In this document: positions 48,020 through 61,191 of the stretch, piece by piece
Layout: each line of letters opens with the position of its first letter
Numbering within the stretch: the stretch's first letter is position 1
Origin: Papilionanthe hookeriana x Papilionanthe teres
Taxonomy: Eukaryota > Streptophyta > Magnoliopsida > Asparagales > Orchidaceae
Direction: 5' to 3'
NCBI GenBank assembly: GCA_022702705.1
Contig: CM040428.1
Span: 107,154,022-107,218,021 of the forward strand
DNA: 64,000 nt
The notes under the pieces: generated by a model
Told to the model about the DNA's origin: nothing
What the model saw: the letters and a program-made list of their open reading frames with translations, nothing else
Databases searched by the model: none
Position numbers and translations under genes: made by a program

Positions 48020-48500
48020 ACAAATAATGAACCTAGAAGACCTTGATGATCGACGTTGGGAATTGTATTTCGACGGAGCATCTTCGAGCACATAAAGACG
48101 AAGAATCGCAAGTGATAGTGCCCGGTAAGGCAGGAATCGGGCTAATCTTTATAACACCGGAGCGGGGAATGTTAAGATACTCTTACCACTTGACAGAGCC
48201 GTGTACAAACAACGAAGCAGAATACGAAGCCCTCATAACGGGACCTGGAATTAACCATTCGAATGGGGATAACAGACATCAACATCTACGGAGATTCACA
48301 GTTAATCATTCAACGGATCGCCGGACAATACGGAATTTTAAAACCAAGACTCGAGCAATACTTCCGGTATGCGCATACAGTTGTTGGAACGGATTCCAAA
48401 TGTGACAATCTACAAAATTCCCGAGAAAAACGCTTTAGCGGATGCGCTAGCCCGTCTCGCAAAAGAATTTGCTCGTTTGCAAGATGAATCGGTGGAAGTG
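48020..48500 (+). pseudogene. Second (archaeal-type) RNase H of element P
   Basis: RRWELYFDGASS (48043 onwards), KAGIGLIFITPERGMLRYSY, TNNEAEYEALI, INIYGDSQLIIQRIAGQYGI and ADALARLAKEFARLQDE carry the four acidic active-site positions. One frameshift follows the first Asp, and another precedes GDSQL. Confidence 0.85.
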
Positions 48501-48639
48501 TCGGTTCACGGACGCCGGGTCCTATCACGGCTTGGCATAGACACGATACACAAATCGAGAAAGGAAGAAGAATCGATTGTAGCGAGTGACGGAAAACACG
48601 GAAGATTGGCGACGGCCATTGATGGATTACACGCAAACG

Positions 48640-49928
48640 GGGAAACTACCGGACGATAGGTCATTAGCCCATCGGATCAAGAAAAGAACTCGTCCTACGC
48701 ATTAATAAACAACACATTATACGGAAGGTCTTTTGATCGAATGTGGCTAAGGTGCCTAAGCGGGTCCGAAGCCCGTGAAATTGTTAAGGAGGTGCATTCG
48801 GGACTCCGTGGCGCTCACCGGTCGGGTCCAAGATGAAAATGAAAATTAAAAGACTAGGGTACTACGGCCCTCGATGATGACCGACTGCATGAAAATCGCC
48901 GAGAGCCGTCACCGGTGCCGAGTGCGCGGAGTGGTTCTACACCAACCTCCGAATGTGCTACATCCAGACAATTGCATCGTGGCCATTTGAATGTTGGGGC
49001 ACGGATATAGTGGGTCCGATAGAACCGCCGTCGTCGAAAGGACATCGCTTCATTCTTGCGGCTACGGATTACTTTTCCGAGTGGGCGAAGCAGTTCCACT
49101 CGGAGAAGTGAAAGCACACCACGTGCTACAATTTTCGAGAACCAAGTTGTCTACCGTTTCGGGTGCCGCGCGAGATCATCTCGGATAATGGGTCGGCATT
49201 CGAAGCACACAAATCAACAATTTTGTCGGGAGACACGGAATCGGTCGGCGATATTCAACAATTTACTACCCGAGAGCAAACGGCCTAGCCGAGGCTTTTA
49301 ATAAAACTCTCGTTCAAATTTTAAAGAAGACTTTAGACGACGATAAGAGAAATTGGCACGAGAAGTTGTTAGAAGCCTTATGGGCTCTGCGGACAACCTT
49401 CGAACTCCTACGCAAGCTACACCTTACGCTGCGGTGTATGGGTCCGAGGCGATGTTACCTTTAGAGGTTCGACTCCTTCACTCGGAATCGCGATTGCGAA
49501 TAAAATCACAACGAAGAGAACGCCAAATTACGACTCGAAGAATTAGAGAGCACGGAAGGAAAAGACTTGCGGCGCAACGAATTTAGAATTATACCAAGCT
49601 AAGATGATTCGAGGCTCATGATAAGTCGGTCCGCAAGAACCTTCAAAGTTGGTGATCTAGTTCTCGTTCTCGAAAGACCTATTCTTGCACACGCAAGATA
49701 GGAGGAAAATTTGAACCCACTTGGGAAGGACCGTTTGTGGTTGAAGCGGTATACTCGGGAGGCTCCTACCGGCTAGTGAATTGCCGAGGAGAACGACATA
49801 TGCTTCCGATCGATGGACGATACTTGAAAAAGTACTACGCTGCACTGATGTTTCGAAGGAATGAACTTTCCATCCCTAGAAGCACGGGTGAAGTGATTAC
49901 TTATGACTGGGTCCGAACCCAAAAATAA
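48640..49928 (+). pseudogene. Integrase of element P (broken)
   Basis: Zinc-finger region (EIVKEVHSGLRGAH, with Arg where M has Cys), core with GTDIVGP (Asp codon 49004-49006), SDNGSAFE (Asp 49184-49186) and GLAEAFNKTL (Glu 49291-49293), and C-terminal FKVGDLVLVLERP plus PTWEGPFVVEAVYS. The second Asp and the Glu are 107 bases apart instead of 108, the same one-base loss seen in M. Confidence 0.9.
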
Positions 49929-50145
49929 CAAAAATGTGCTTAAAATAAATAAAATCCGATAATAAAACTTTCCTTGTTTTCTTTTCCAAATCAAAATCTT
50001 TTACCTGATCTTATCCCACTTCATTCCTGTTAAGTTTGAAAATATAAAGAATAATAATAAAACAAGATGTCTTTAATAAACATTTTCTTGATGTTCTTGT
50101 TCTTAGTACGACCCTCGATCCTTTTCCTTGTCTTTTCGCGGGGAA

Positions 50146-51990
50146 ATGTCGAGCGGGCGGTTGGTCTTGAACTTTAAGAATGGCGTAAGCCTTGCACTTG
50201 ATGAAAAGAGGGTGAAAGATGGAGCGATAATCGAGATTGACTCGGATTTCGCACCGGCGGAGCCTACGATACGAGGAAAGTGGCGGGTCCCGGTTGACCG
50301 AGAAGAACTGCCCGGACATACGGTGATGAAAGTGGGTGGCCCAAGCCACCGATCCAGACAACGAGAAAGAAAGACAAATATTGAAGAAGATAAGAAAATG
50401 AAGTACGTAGTCGCTACGGCGGAGGGCGAGCTTGTCGGCGCGCGCCCACGGAGATTCAGAAGTTCGGAGAGCTACTCTCGCGGCAACGCAACGAAGAAAT
50501 AAGAATCGCCGTATCCATAAGATGTTGACAAAACTAGGCTGCGGATCGGCACGACGAGGCGATTGCTAATGTCGGTGCATACACTTCGAGGACACCGGTT
50601 CACCAAGAACCGGAAGAAAGGAGGCCGGCTCCTAGGATGACGAAAGAACCGAGAGAAATCTCACAAAAACCGGAAGAAAGAAGGCTACCACGCCACGGAT
50701 AGAACCACCAGGTGGTGCATGACCTTGTTGCGGAAGCAACCCGGGGATGTCCGACGGGCATCATCCACGAGGAGCCGAGGTATGCGGGGAGAACGTGAAG
50801 GGATCGAACCTTATATCCCACAATATGTCACGAGGCCTCGCCATCTGCGGATCATTCGGAATACGAGCTGGAGAGAATGCAAAATGTTGAAAAGAAAACC
50901 TTTGAATACTTTGAAAGGATTAGAGGCGGAAGAATCGATATCTTGGAGGGCCTCGAATTACATACGGACGTATTTTCGAATATGAGCGACGGCAAATCGT
51001 GGATTGCATCCGGGATTTGAAAAGACTGAGCCGAGCGGGCCGCCTGAGGAAAACACATACTCGAGCCCCGGAGATGGATGCCGGGGAAAGGAAGAATCAC
51101 AATACGATGTGGATCTTTGTTACTAACTTTGCCGAGGACGGGAAGGAAACCGCCGGGAATACTCCGATCATGGGCGAGTGGACCCGATGCCATTAGTCAT
51201 CGAGAGAATGGTAAAGAGATTGATAACATGGAGAATGCTTGCCGACGGACTGCATACCCAATAGTTGCATCATCGATATCTACGAAACGGGGTGTTGTAT
51301 ACCCCCACGCATTGATCACCATGATTTTGTCGAGCCTTTACGCACGATCTCTTTTACGAGCGAGTGTAACATCATGTTCGGATCGACCTCCGGATAACGG
51401 AGCCCGGGTGAGTTCGAGGGCCGGTGAAGATACCACTACCGGTGGGTTCCGTCATGATGCGAAGGGTAACGGAGCGGATATCGCCGAAGCATTGCATGCC
51501 GGGAGTACCGGTAAAGAGGATTTCGATTACGTTCGGAAGGATGGACGACGAAACATACCTTACCATTTCCGGACGGACCGGAGCTAGAGAGCCTCCGGCC
51601 TTACGGCTGTGAGTTACATGGAAAATATCACACCTCCGATGTACATCCATACGGCATCCTTGCCGAGGATGGCTTGGAAGGTGATGTTATTGACCATGTA
51701 TCTCACTATTCGGACATGGACTTTTGACGAGATGCTTCTTTAGATGGATCAACAAAGATCATACACGATCCGTTTTGAGTCTACATGGGTTGTATGATAT
51801 ATATTCCGGATCGAGTTGTACGATGTATCTTCTACATGATTGGAATGAAAGTGACCATGTCACATTTTTGGCCTTCACCTCTTTTGTGCAAATTGATTGG
51901 GAAACGCCATTAAAGTTAAATGAACTTCGAACAAAGAACAGAAAAGAAATAAAAAAAAAAGATAAAAGAAAACTTTCTAAAAAAAAATCT
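50146..51990 (+). pseudogene. Post-integrase reading frame, unknown function (element P)
   Basis: Starts MSSGRLVLNFKNGVSLAL and is open to 50502. It continues with REGIEPYIPQYVTRPRHLRI, IVDCIRDLKRLSRAGRLR, GKEIDNMEN, PLPVGSVMMRRVTERIS and ends with SVLSLHGLYDIYS plus MYLLHDWNESDHVTF (51724-51999 frame). All blocks occur in M in the same order on the coding strand. It is about 600 codons if whole, separated from integrase by a 200-bp AT-rich gap. The family is not recognised. The choice is between an additional structural or regulatory protein of the element and a captured host fragment. Confidence 0.5.
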
Positions 51991-52179
51991 AAAAAATGAC
52001 AAACACCAAATTCACATGAACGTTAAACAAACAACAAAATAAAATTTGAATCATTAAAGGATAAATAAAATCAACAAGAATGTTAAATCGAATTCTCAAA
52101 CAAACTTCAAATTTCATCTTCCAAATTTCAAATCGAATCTTAAATCAAATTTCAACCGAGTTCAAACGCATCATTTCAA

Positions 52180-52350
52180 ATATCAAATTCAAATTCAATC
52201 TTTCCAGATTCCAAATCTCTATCGAAACTCGAATTCGATCTTTCCGGATTCCAGAATCTCTATCGAATCTCAAATTCGATCTTTCCAAATTTCAAATCTC
52301 GATCGAATTTCAAATCTCGAATTCGATCTTTCCGGATCTCACATCAAACC
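52180..52350 (+). repeat. 39-bp-type tandem array in P (diverged)
   Basis: Four to five copies of AATTCGATCTTTCCGGATTC-type sequence, the reverse of the M array at 16188-16350. Confidence 0.75.
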
Positions 52351-52369
52351 TTACATCCGATTCAAACCT

Positions 52370-53370
52370 TTGGGTCGAGGATTTTACATCCAAGACTTGC
52401 ATTGCTTTAGGATTCTCTTCCTTGCGCATTGAAATACATCAAATTCAAACTTTTGGGTCGAGGATTTTACATCCAAGACTTGCCTTGCTTTAGGATTTTC
52501 TTCCTCTTGCACTTTGAAATACATCAAATCCAAACTTTTGGGTCGAGGATTTTACATCCAAGATTGCCTTGCTTTAGGATTTTCTTCTACTTGCTCTGAA
52601 ATACATCAAATTCAAACCTTTGGGTCGAGGATTTTACATCCAAGACTGCCTTGCTTTAGGATTCTCTTCTGTTGCCTTGAAATACATCAAATTCAAACTT
52701 TTGGGTCGAGGATTTTACATCCAAGATCTGCCTGCTTTAGGATTCTTTTCCTACTGCATTGAAATACATCAAATTCAAACCTTTGGGTCGAGGATTTTAC
52801 ATCCAAGACTGCCTTGCTTTAGGATTCTTTTCTCTACTGCACTGAAATACATCCAATTCAAACCTTTGGGTCGAGGATTTTACATCCAAGTACCTTGCTT
52901 TAGGATTCTTTTCCTACTGCACTGAAATACATCCAATTCAAACTCTTGGGTCGAGGATTTTACATCCAAGTGCATTGCTTTAGGATTCTCTTCCTATTGC
53001 CTTTGAAATACATCAAATTCAAACCTTTGGGTCGAGGATTTTACATCAAGTCACCTTTGCTTTAGGATTCTTTTCCTATTGCCTTTGAAATACATCAATT
53101 CGAACTTTTGGGTCGAGGATTTTACATCCAAGACTGCCTTGCTTTAGGATTCTCTTCCTACTTGCACTGAAATACATCAATCCGAACTTTTGGGTCGAGG
53201 ATTTTACATCCAAGCTGCACTTGCTTTAGGATTCTTTTCTATTGCCTTTGAAATACATCAAATCGAACTCTTGAGGTTACGGATTTTACATCCGATACCG
53301 CATTATTCGAGGTCTTTCCTCATTGCAATGACTCGATCTAATCGATTCGATCTTCTTTTGGGGTTGAAGA
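52370..53370 (+). repeat. 82-bp-type tandem array in the 3' UTR of P
   Basis: About twelve units (79-85 bp) marked by GGGTCGAGGATTTTACATCC at roughly 52375, 52457, 52541, 52622, 52701, 52786, 52868, 52950, 53029, 53109 and 53191, plus degenerate last units. The units are less uniform than in M. Long open frames here are repeat-derived. Confidence 0.92.
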
Positions 53371-53681
53371 TGTTGCATCTAAAACTTCAAAATTCCAATT
53401 TTCATTCCAAATCAAATCCTTTCAAATTAATCTTGACAAACTTCAATCTAAATTAAAATTCCAAATTGAAATTTAAACTCACACATCATAACTTGAACAT
53501 GAAACAAAATAAAATCTAAATTGAAATTTCTCCCATATCATGTGATTTGGGATTCACCATCCTTTTCCTTTCCCCAGCGAGAGTTCAGGAATCTCCAGTC
53601 TTAGAGATATACTTGACACTCCCCAGTGGAAACTCTTCTACTTCGTCCTAAGTTTGTTACTTGGACATCTGTGTTGGTTTT

Positions 53682-53700
53682 GTTGATCGCTTCGATCAAC
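53682..53700 (+). other. Perfect hairpin near the polypurine tract (P)
   Basis: GTTGATCG-CTT-CGATCAAC, perfect 8-bp inverted repeat, 54 bases before the 3' LTR. Conserved with one mismatch in M. Confidence 0.6.
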
Positions 53701-53740
53701 ACCAATACGTGCGGTGTGCTCCGTCGACTCACCACACTTA

Positions 53741-53753
53741 TTGGGGGTCCATT
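53741..53753 (+). promoter_or_regulatory. Polypurine-tract region of element P
   Basis: TTGGGGGTCCATT immediately before the 3' LTR start TGTTGACC, matching the M counterpart. Confidence 0.55.
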
Positions 53754-56700
53754 TGTTGACCTCATTTTTGATGAGGTCTTCTCTTCTTCTCTTTAGTACT
53801 TAGGATCTAGCCTTAGGCTTTTCCTTTGACTATCTTAGAGGACTAGAATTGGGATCCACCTTTTAGAAATTCAAACCACTTCTTAACTCCCTGCAAACTC
53901 CACAAACTTGACTATAGACCCCTAATCACACAGAGGGTTGAAATCAGAATGTGGAAGTTTAAAGGATGAGTTCCTATAGGACTCTTTGGCCTTAGGAGCG
54001 CCTACAGGTGGCTCAGTGCAGTGAAAGGGCTGACTTACACATACACTACACCTATGCACTACACTTTCACACACCTCCTAAAACACACCCTTACCTAACT
54101 TGACTTCACGACTCATGTAGGTGATTCGCATGGATGGTCCTTAACCCCAAGCCTCCTGGTAAGAGGGTTAGGAACAACATGGTGAATGCCTCAAATGAGT
54201 CCCTTCATGGCTCATGTGGGTTTGATATGGCTTCATGGCTCAACAAAAATGATTTCATTCCACTTACATCCACCCAATCTTCAATTTTCCAAATTTTCAA
54301 TTTTTGACCCAGGGACCCTACACTACCAGCTCTACCAAATGCCTTGAAACTACCCAAATTTCTCAAAAATTCCCAAATTACCCAAAATTCTCCAAAATCA
54401 ATCCCAAACATTCCCACATCACTCAAACTGATCATCCATATCCAAAAATATCAAAAATCCCAAAATACCCCCAATACCTTCCAAATACCCAAAATACCCC
54501 TTTTGACCCAAAAATCCAAAAATTCAGAAAATTCCCAGAAAATTCCAAAAAATCCCAAATATTCCCAATTTCATTTTGTCCAACTACACCATGGGCCAAT
54601 TTTGTCAATTTACCCCACTTTTGTCAAAACCCCCAATTTGACCCATTTTAACCCAAAGTAAACCCAATGTCAAACCAAATCTACCCAATTGATCCCAATT
54701 CTGGTCCAATTCAATTCTAAACTTCAATTCAACATCCCCAACACCAATCTAGACCAAATACAAGCCCAATTTGATTGGCATTAGGATCCAATTTCACTTT
54801 TGGCCTTAAAGCCCGATTTGGACCTATGACCCAAACCTAACCCAAACTCACCCAATTCAACTCCAATTAACCCCAAATCTTTTCTAAACCTTTCTTAACA
54901 TCCCCATAAACAAAACACTAACATGATTTGCCCAAAACTTTGATCCAAACCCTACTCGAGTTCAACCCAAAGCTAAAAGGCCCAATTTTGACCTAAACCC
55001 AAACCTAGCCCAGAATGAGCCCAAATCCCAAAATCAAAACCCAACCAAAGCCAAAACCTCTTTGAAACACTCCCATAAACATTTCCCAACATTAATTTTA
55101 CATCAATTTCAACCCTAGCCCAACATTGGCCCATGGTAGCCCATTTTGGCCCACCTTAGCCTCTTTACAAAAAGGCCGTATCGACCCGATTCAAACTCAA
55201 ACCACCTCAAATTTGTTTCAAACCTCTCATGAAACATCCCTAAACCAAACTCAACAATTATTTGGCCCAAGCCTTTATCAAAATTTCATCCCAAAATCCA
55301 TTTTAAAATTCAAAAGCCCACTTTCCTAAACCATTTAAAAGCCCATCTAAAACCATTTCAATAAGCCCAAAATCTACCCCAAAGCCCACATGACATTTCC
55401 ATTTGCCATCCACTTAATCAAAGCCATTACCTAAGTCCTAAATCCATCATCAAATCATTCCAAATCAAGTTCCATACAAATTTCCATCAAATTACCAAAA
55501 AATTCCTAAAATCCATTTTCATGAAATTGACGAAGCTTTCCCCAAGCCAAAAGTGAGCCATGAAGCCATGCATGAGCCACATGTGAGCCATGAGAGCCTT
55601 GGACACTCCACCATGCCATATTGGGTAGGAAGGAGGGCCCCTTTCCTTAATCCCTAAAGCTCATTAGCCTTAATCATGATTCACCTAAACCTAAATTTAA
55701 TCCAAATATATTTGGATGGAGACTTCTCCATGCCAGACCAGGTGATCCATTTGATCCCCCACGGCACCCAAGGCCACCTTGAAGGGTGCACCAAGCCCAA
55801 ATGGGTGAGTTGACCCATTTAGACCCAAAACTAGCCATGCCCCATTCTACTTTGGATCAAAGCCTTTACACTTGGCCATTGCCGATTGCTTGCACAAACA
55901 CTCGACCACGACCCACCGACCTTGAGGGTGACCCATGCTCGTGGCCAGGCCACCTGGTCAGTCGGGAAAACGCCATGCCGAGACCTTGGGAGTGAGCCGA
56001 CTTTGGAATTCCACCTTGCTTGAGCTGCCCCATGCCCGATGGCCACCATGGCTGTTCTTCCCATGACCGGAGCAGCTGATCCCGACCCTTGGCCACCCAC
56101 GGGAGAGCCTCCGGCCATGCTGTTTAAACACCACCCCCTCGCGGCCATAAGGGGAGAGTTGCACAAACCTTGCCAAAACTGCTGCCAAAATTGTTCCGAG
56201 ACCCCTCCTCCTACACGAGCACTTGATCCCAGGTGAGATCCCCCTGCCATTTCCTCTCTCGTGAGCTTAATTTCGAGTTGAAATCCGAGCCCAAAACCAG
56301 GACACTTCCCCACGGTGAACCAATCCCCAAATTGATTAGCCCTACACCTTCACCGAGACCGAGGGAAGGTGTCCGCCGATAAAAGCCCCATCTCCGGGCC
56401 ACCCGGTTGCTCCGGACTCCAAGCTTTGTGATCGAGCTGTGGTCGAAGTTCAACCTAGACAATTCACTGGACCAGGAGACTTCATGCGGAGCTTGCCGGG
56501 ATCCGATCGAAGGTGCAACAACTCTCGGATCGAAGCTTCACTTCTCCGAGCAAAGGTATGAGCTAGTTCTTCATCCCGAGCTTACGGAGATTCTCCATTT
56601 CAAATGCCTTAATTTCAATGCATGTTTACCGTATGGATGTGTTCGTCTCTTCGAGACGAATCCATAGAGCATAAGAACACGAAAATCCATTGAGAATCGA

Positions 56701-59700
56701 GTGAGTTCTTAGGGTTAGAGTGTGGACGGTCACGGGATCGCACCAGTCATGGACGATGAACGGATGCCGTCCATTTAATACACGCGCGGACGGACGGCTC
56801 AGATGGCGTTGGACCAGGAGACGGTACGAGAACCGCGGGGCCCGGTTTGCCGACTCAGATGGCGGCGTCGAATGGGAGCGCGCCACGCGGCGTTTCGGAG
56901 CTGCCGAGGTTGACGCGGCGCCGCGTGGATAAGTAGATAAATAGGGTATTTTCCTATTTATTTAATTCCCTAAACTTGGAAAATTCATATCTCCGTGTAG
57001 AAAAATCACAAAAATAAAATAAAAATACCCCCTTGCTCGGTGAACGAGAGGAGAATAATGTGGAAAAGAAATTAATTAATTTTGTCCAGGTATTTTATTT
57101 TTAATTAATTATTTACTCCCTGCATTGTTTTAATTCTCCATGCATGTATACAATTCACCATGGCATGAGACCATAGGGCTTTTGAAGCCTCTGAATTTGG
57201 GAACATTCCCTGAATTTTCCAAAGTCGAGAGGTCATCCTATGAAGAGTTATTGATTTTTCAAATGCATGTTGTCTGTTTTAAGTATTTTAATTTCAAAAA
57301 TTAGCATGTTGTGAAATAAATTCTAGGAAAATTTGGTGATGTGCCTTATGACCAGAGGACCTTAGGAAAAATAGGATTTGAGTTAATTCACTTAGATTAA
57401 CCCTAATTGGCTTAAACACTCAAAATAGGTCTCTAATTAATTAGAGTTAACCATAGATCAAATTGACTTGAAATCAATTCTCCACTGACCTTTAGGATCA
57501 GAGGAACCCACCATAAAAATTTGAGGTCAATTGGACTTGGTTAGCCCCACTAATTGGGTTAATTAAGCCGCTTAGCCATTTTAAACTTTAAAAATTCATA
57601 ACTTTCAAAATATCTTTCAAAAATTCACCAAATTGGTTTTGGAGTCTCTCTGATATCAGGGGAGTTTAAGAAAATTAAAATTTCAATTTTCTAAAAAAGT
57701 TGATTTTTAATATTATTTTAATATTTTTAATAATTAAAAAATGATAAAAATCACAAAAATAATAAAATTCACCAAAATGTCATATTTTGAATTTTAATCA
57801 CTTAGGAACAAGTCCCATATTTTTCCTAGGTCTATTTAGTGAGATATTAATTTTTAAAGCTCAAGGGTAATTTTAAAATTAAAAAAAATGTATTTTCTAG
57901 CATTTTCACCAAAATAATTATAATAAATCAAAGGAAAATCAGAAAATTGTAAAGTTTGGTTCTCTGGAATCCTTGATATCAGAGAGAATTTTAAAAAATT
58001 ATAAAATTTATTTTTCAACATTTATTTTATTTTTAAATTAATTAATACTCCAGAATTTAAAATAATTCTAATAAATAAAATATAATTCAAAAAATTACAA
58101 AATTTGGTCCAAGTGGTCCTCTGGTCATTAGGAATGTCCCCTAATTTTCTTAAGGACAGAAACTTTCCCTTGGTCATGTTATTGAATTTTCCTTGGAAAT
58201 TTCTCTTTTCTACAAAAAATAATTATATAAATAAATTAAATACAGAAAAATCACATTTTCTCCTCTCATGTCTTCATTGACACATAAGTGAAGTCACATA
58301 AAAATTTCAAGTTCATTTGAGTTCAATTTAGTGAGTTATGAAATTATTAGGCTTAAAGGGCAAAATGGTAATTAAAATTTTAATCCTTTAATTAAAACTT
58401 TAGGTTTAATAAAAAATTAACAAGTAAAATATTTGATCCTAATCTGATTTGGATGATTGAAATTAAATAATCAAAGGGTAGAAACCCATTAAGCAATTTA
58501 AAATGATTAAACTTTAATTAAATAATTAATTGAATTTGGAAGAATAATAAATTTGGAATTATTAAAATAGGGATATTATTAGGAAGAGATTTATCCTTTA
58601 ATTTAAAAAATCCCTAAATTAATCATCTCATTAATACTCAACTCTTAATTAAAATGATAACTCAAATTTAAAATATTAAAAGACTTAATCATTAAATTAA
58701 ATTAAATCATTAAACTTTTTTAAAAAATTTTCAATTAAATTAAATTAAATTAAGATTAAAAGTTGAATTAAATAAAATTAAATTAAGTTAAATTAAATAA
58801 ACAAATTAAATTAAATTAAATGAATTAAATACATTAAATTAAATAAATAAATAAAATTAAATTAAGTTAAATAAAATTAAATAAACAAATTAAATTAAAT
58901 AAACAAATTAAATTAAATTAAAATTAAATTAAATTAAATTAAATTAAATAAATTAAATTAAATTAAATTAAATTAAATTAAATTAAAATTAAACTAAATT
59001 AAATTAAGAAATTAAATCAAATAAATTAAATTGAATTAAATTAAATCAAATCAAATTAAATTAAATAAATTAAATTAAAATAAATTAAATTAAATTAAAT
59101 TGAATTAAATAACCTCACTTAAGACATGAAGAAATAAATCTAAAATAACTTGAACACTATTCCAAACTTAAATCATTAATTTGAACTTAAATTTGGATCA
59201 CAAATCATTAAATATCATTTGCCCTTAGGAGCCTTAGTTATCATAACTCCTAAGTAGAACATTAAAATGAAATGTTACTTCACTTATAGGACATTCGAAT
59301 GTCCTAGTTCAACGAGCAAGTTAACAAAACTTGAAAACCTCGGACGATTGATTCATTTACACAATTAAATTCATTTGGACTTAAAACAATCCTAGAAATA
59401 TTGAAAAGATGTTTAAGATTTTTCTTAAGCACTTACTCGATATGATAGGATATTTACAAGAACAATTGAACTTAATTGTTCTTTGATGAAGAAAATCGTC
59501 TTCGAACTAAAAACACGAGAGAACCTAGAACGTCATAGGAAATGACTAGACTATAGGATTAGGAACTTGGTAGAAAACCAAAACCTTTCCCTTAGCTTTA
59601 CTAGGAACTTGCTTAAATATTCTAACTGTGTTTTAAGTGCGGCTTGGGATGACGGGAAGACCCTCCAGGTACGCTTTTATTTTATTGCGGTTTATTTTAT

Positions 59701-61186
59701 TGCAAATGCACTTTATTTTTCTTGCATGATAAACAACGATTGCATGAAAACCGACACCTTTAGGACAGAAACCAAAGCTGAAACCCATAACTAAATTAAA
59801 AGACATTACAAGATAAAATTCACCTCCACGACATTCCAAAATATAAGACAACTCAAAATTTAATCACAAACGGAACAACAAAACTACAACTACAACTAAA
59901 TTAAAACGTCTCATTGAATGATCGGGAATACCTCGGATGATGTAACCCACGTGTTGCTAACGGGATTTCCCACGGTCTAAATGAAAGTGCGGAACTCATT
60001 TAGTTGAGTTTAGCAAATTCATCTGGACTAAGTGAATTCGATGAAAATAACGGTGCCGGGATGACGGAACCGTGGGATCTTAATCGGTTCTGTTTAATCA
60101 ACTTTAAGATCTGTTTTAATTAAAACACAAAAAAACACGTGGAAATTAAGACTTCTCTAAACCAGAACACTTCTCTCATCTCTTGATTTATGATTTCTAA
60201 AACTAAACCTCCGCAACAACAAGGAGCTCGGAGCATGGTGGGCGGCACGGCCATCGTCGTCGACGAAAACTTGAACCTACTTCAGCAAAACTTTCTTAGA
60301 ATTAAATAACAAAGCCATAGGACTTCGAGGTAGTTTGCCTAGCGCAACATAAATCCTCGACTCTTCGTTAGGCATTTGCATTGCAAATTAAGCCCTAATC
60401 GGTCTTAGGATTCCGAGGTAGTCGTCCGATACGACATAAACCCTCATATCTTCTAGGCAATTTGTATGATTCTATCATATAAATATAAGCCCTAATTAAC
60501 TAAATTGGCAAGATTAAAACATTAAATAAACATTAGGACTTTCCTAAGTCTAAGCCAAACAATAGGATAGTCGGGAAATTACCGAAGTTCGCTTCGAATC
60601 CGTAATTTCTCCTACTTTGCTTCCTTTGAATTCCCAAAATAAAAATGTTCCAAATTCGATCCATTCCCTATTGAAATTCCAAAATTCAACCCCTTGAAAA
60701 CTTAAACTTTGAAATTCTTGAGAGCGGAATTATTGATTATTATCGAGAGTTTTCTTAGGTGATTCCCGTCACTTAAGATGTAATTAACTATAGGGGCTTG
60801 CCCTTATAGGGAACTTTAAGAACCCGGGTAATATAAACCCTGTTTAATAGTTTCATATTAAGCGGGGAATTTGTCGGCTTATAAAATTGGTTCGCAGACC
60901 AAACGGATGTCACAAACCTTTCTAGTTTATTTAATCGAGCCCCATTATCAAGCAGTGTGTCTATTCTTCGGGATAGATACACGGTTTGTGGTGCGGCGCG
61001 CGTTTGTATAAACTATTCGGGATGTGAGATCAGTTTGATTTCATATCTTAAAATTTTCAAATTTAAAATTATTTTCAAAATCAAATACTACTTTTCAAAC
61101 TATTTATTAAATTAAAATTCGCCGACAATTTTTTGTAGGCGACTCTCTTTTCAAAATAAAACACATAACCTAAAAATATGCCGACA
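53754..61186 (+). mobile_element. Element P: 3' LTR, 7.4 kb
   Basis: 7433 bp from TGTTGACC to ATGCCGACA, nearly identical to 33618-41049, with differences mainly at CAG/CTG versus CG sites. The TATA-like box here reads CTGTTTAAAC (near 56119). G-box CACGTG is at 59948-59953 and the hairpin block at 60750-60985. Confidence 0.95.
58690..59112. repeat. (TTAAA)-type microsatellite array in P 3' LTR
   Basis: Same length and same interruptions as the array in the P 5' LTR. Confidence 0.88.
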
Positions 61187-61191
61187 AGGCC
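61187..61191. other. Target-site duplication of element P (right copy)
   Basis: AGGCC directly after the LTR terminus GCCGACA, matching 33613-33617. Confidence 0.95.
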
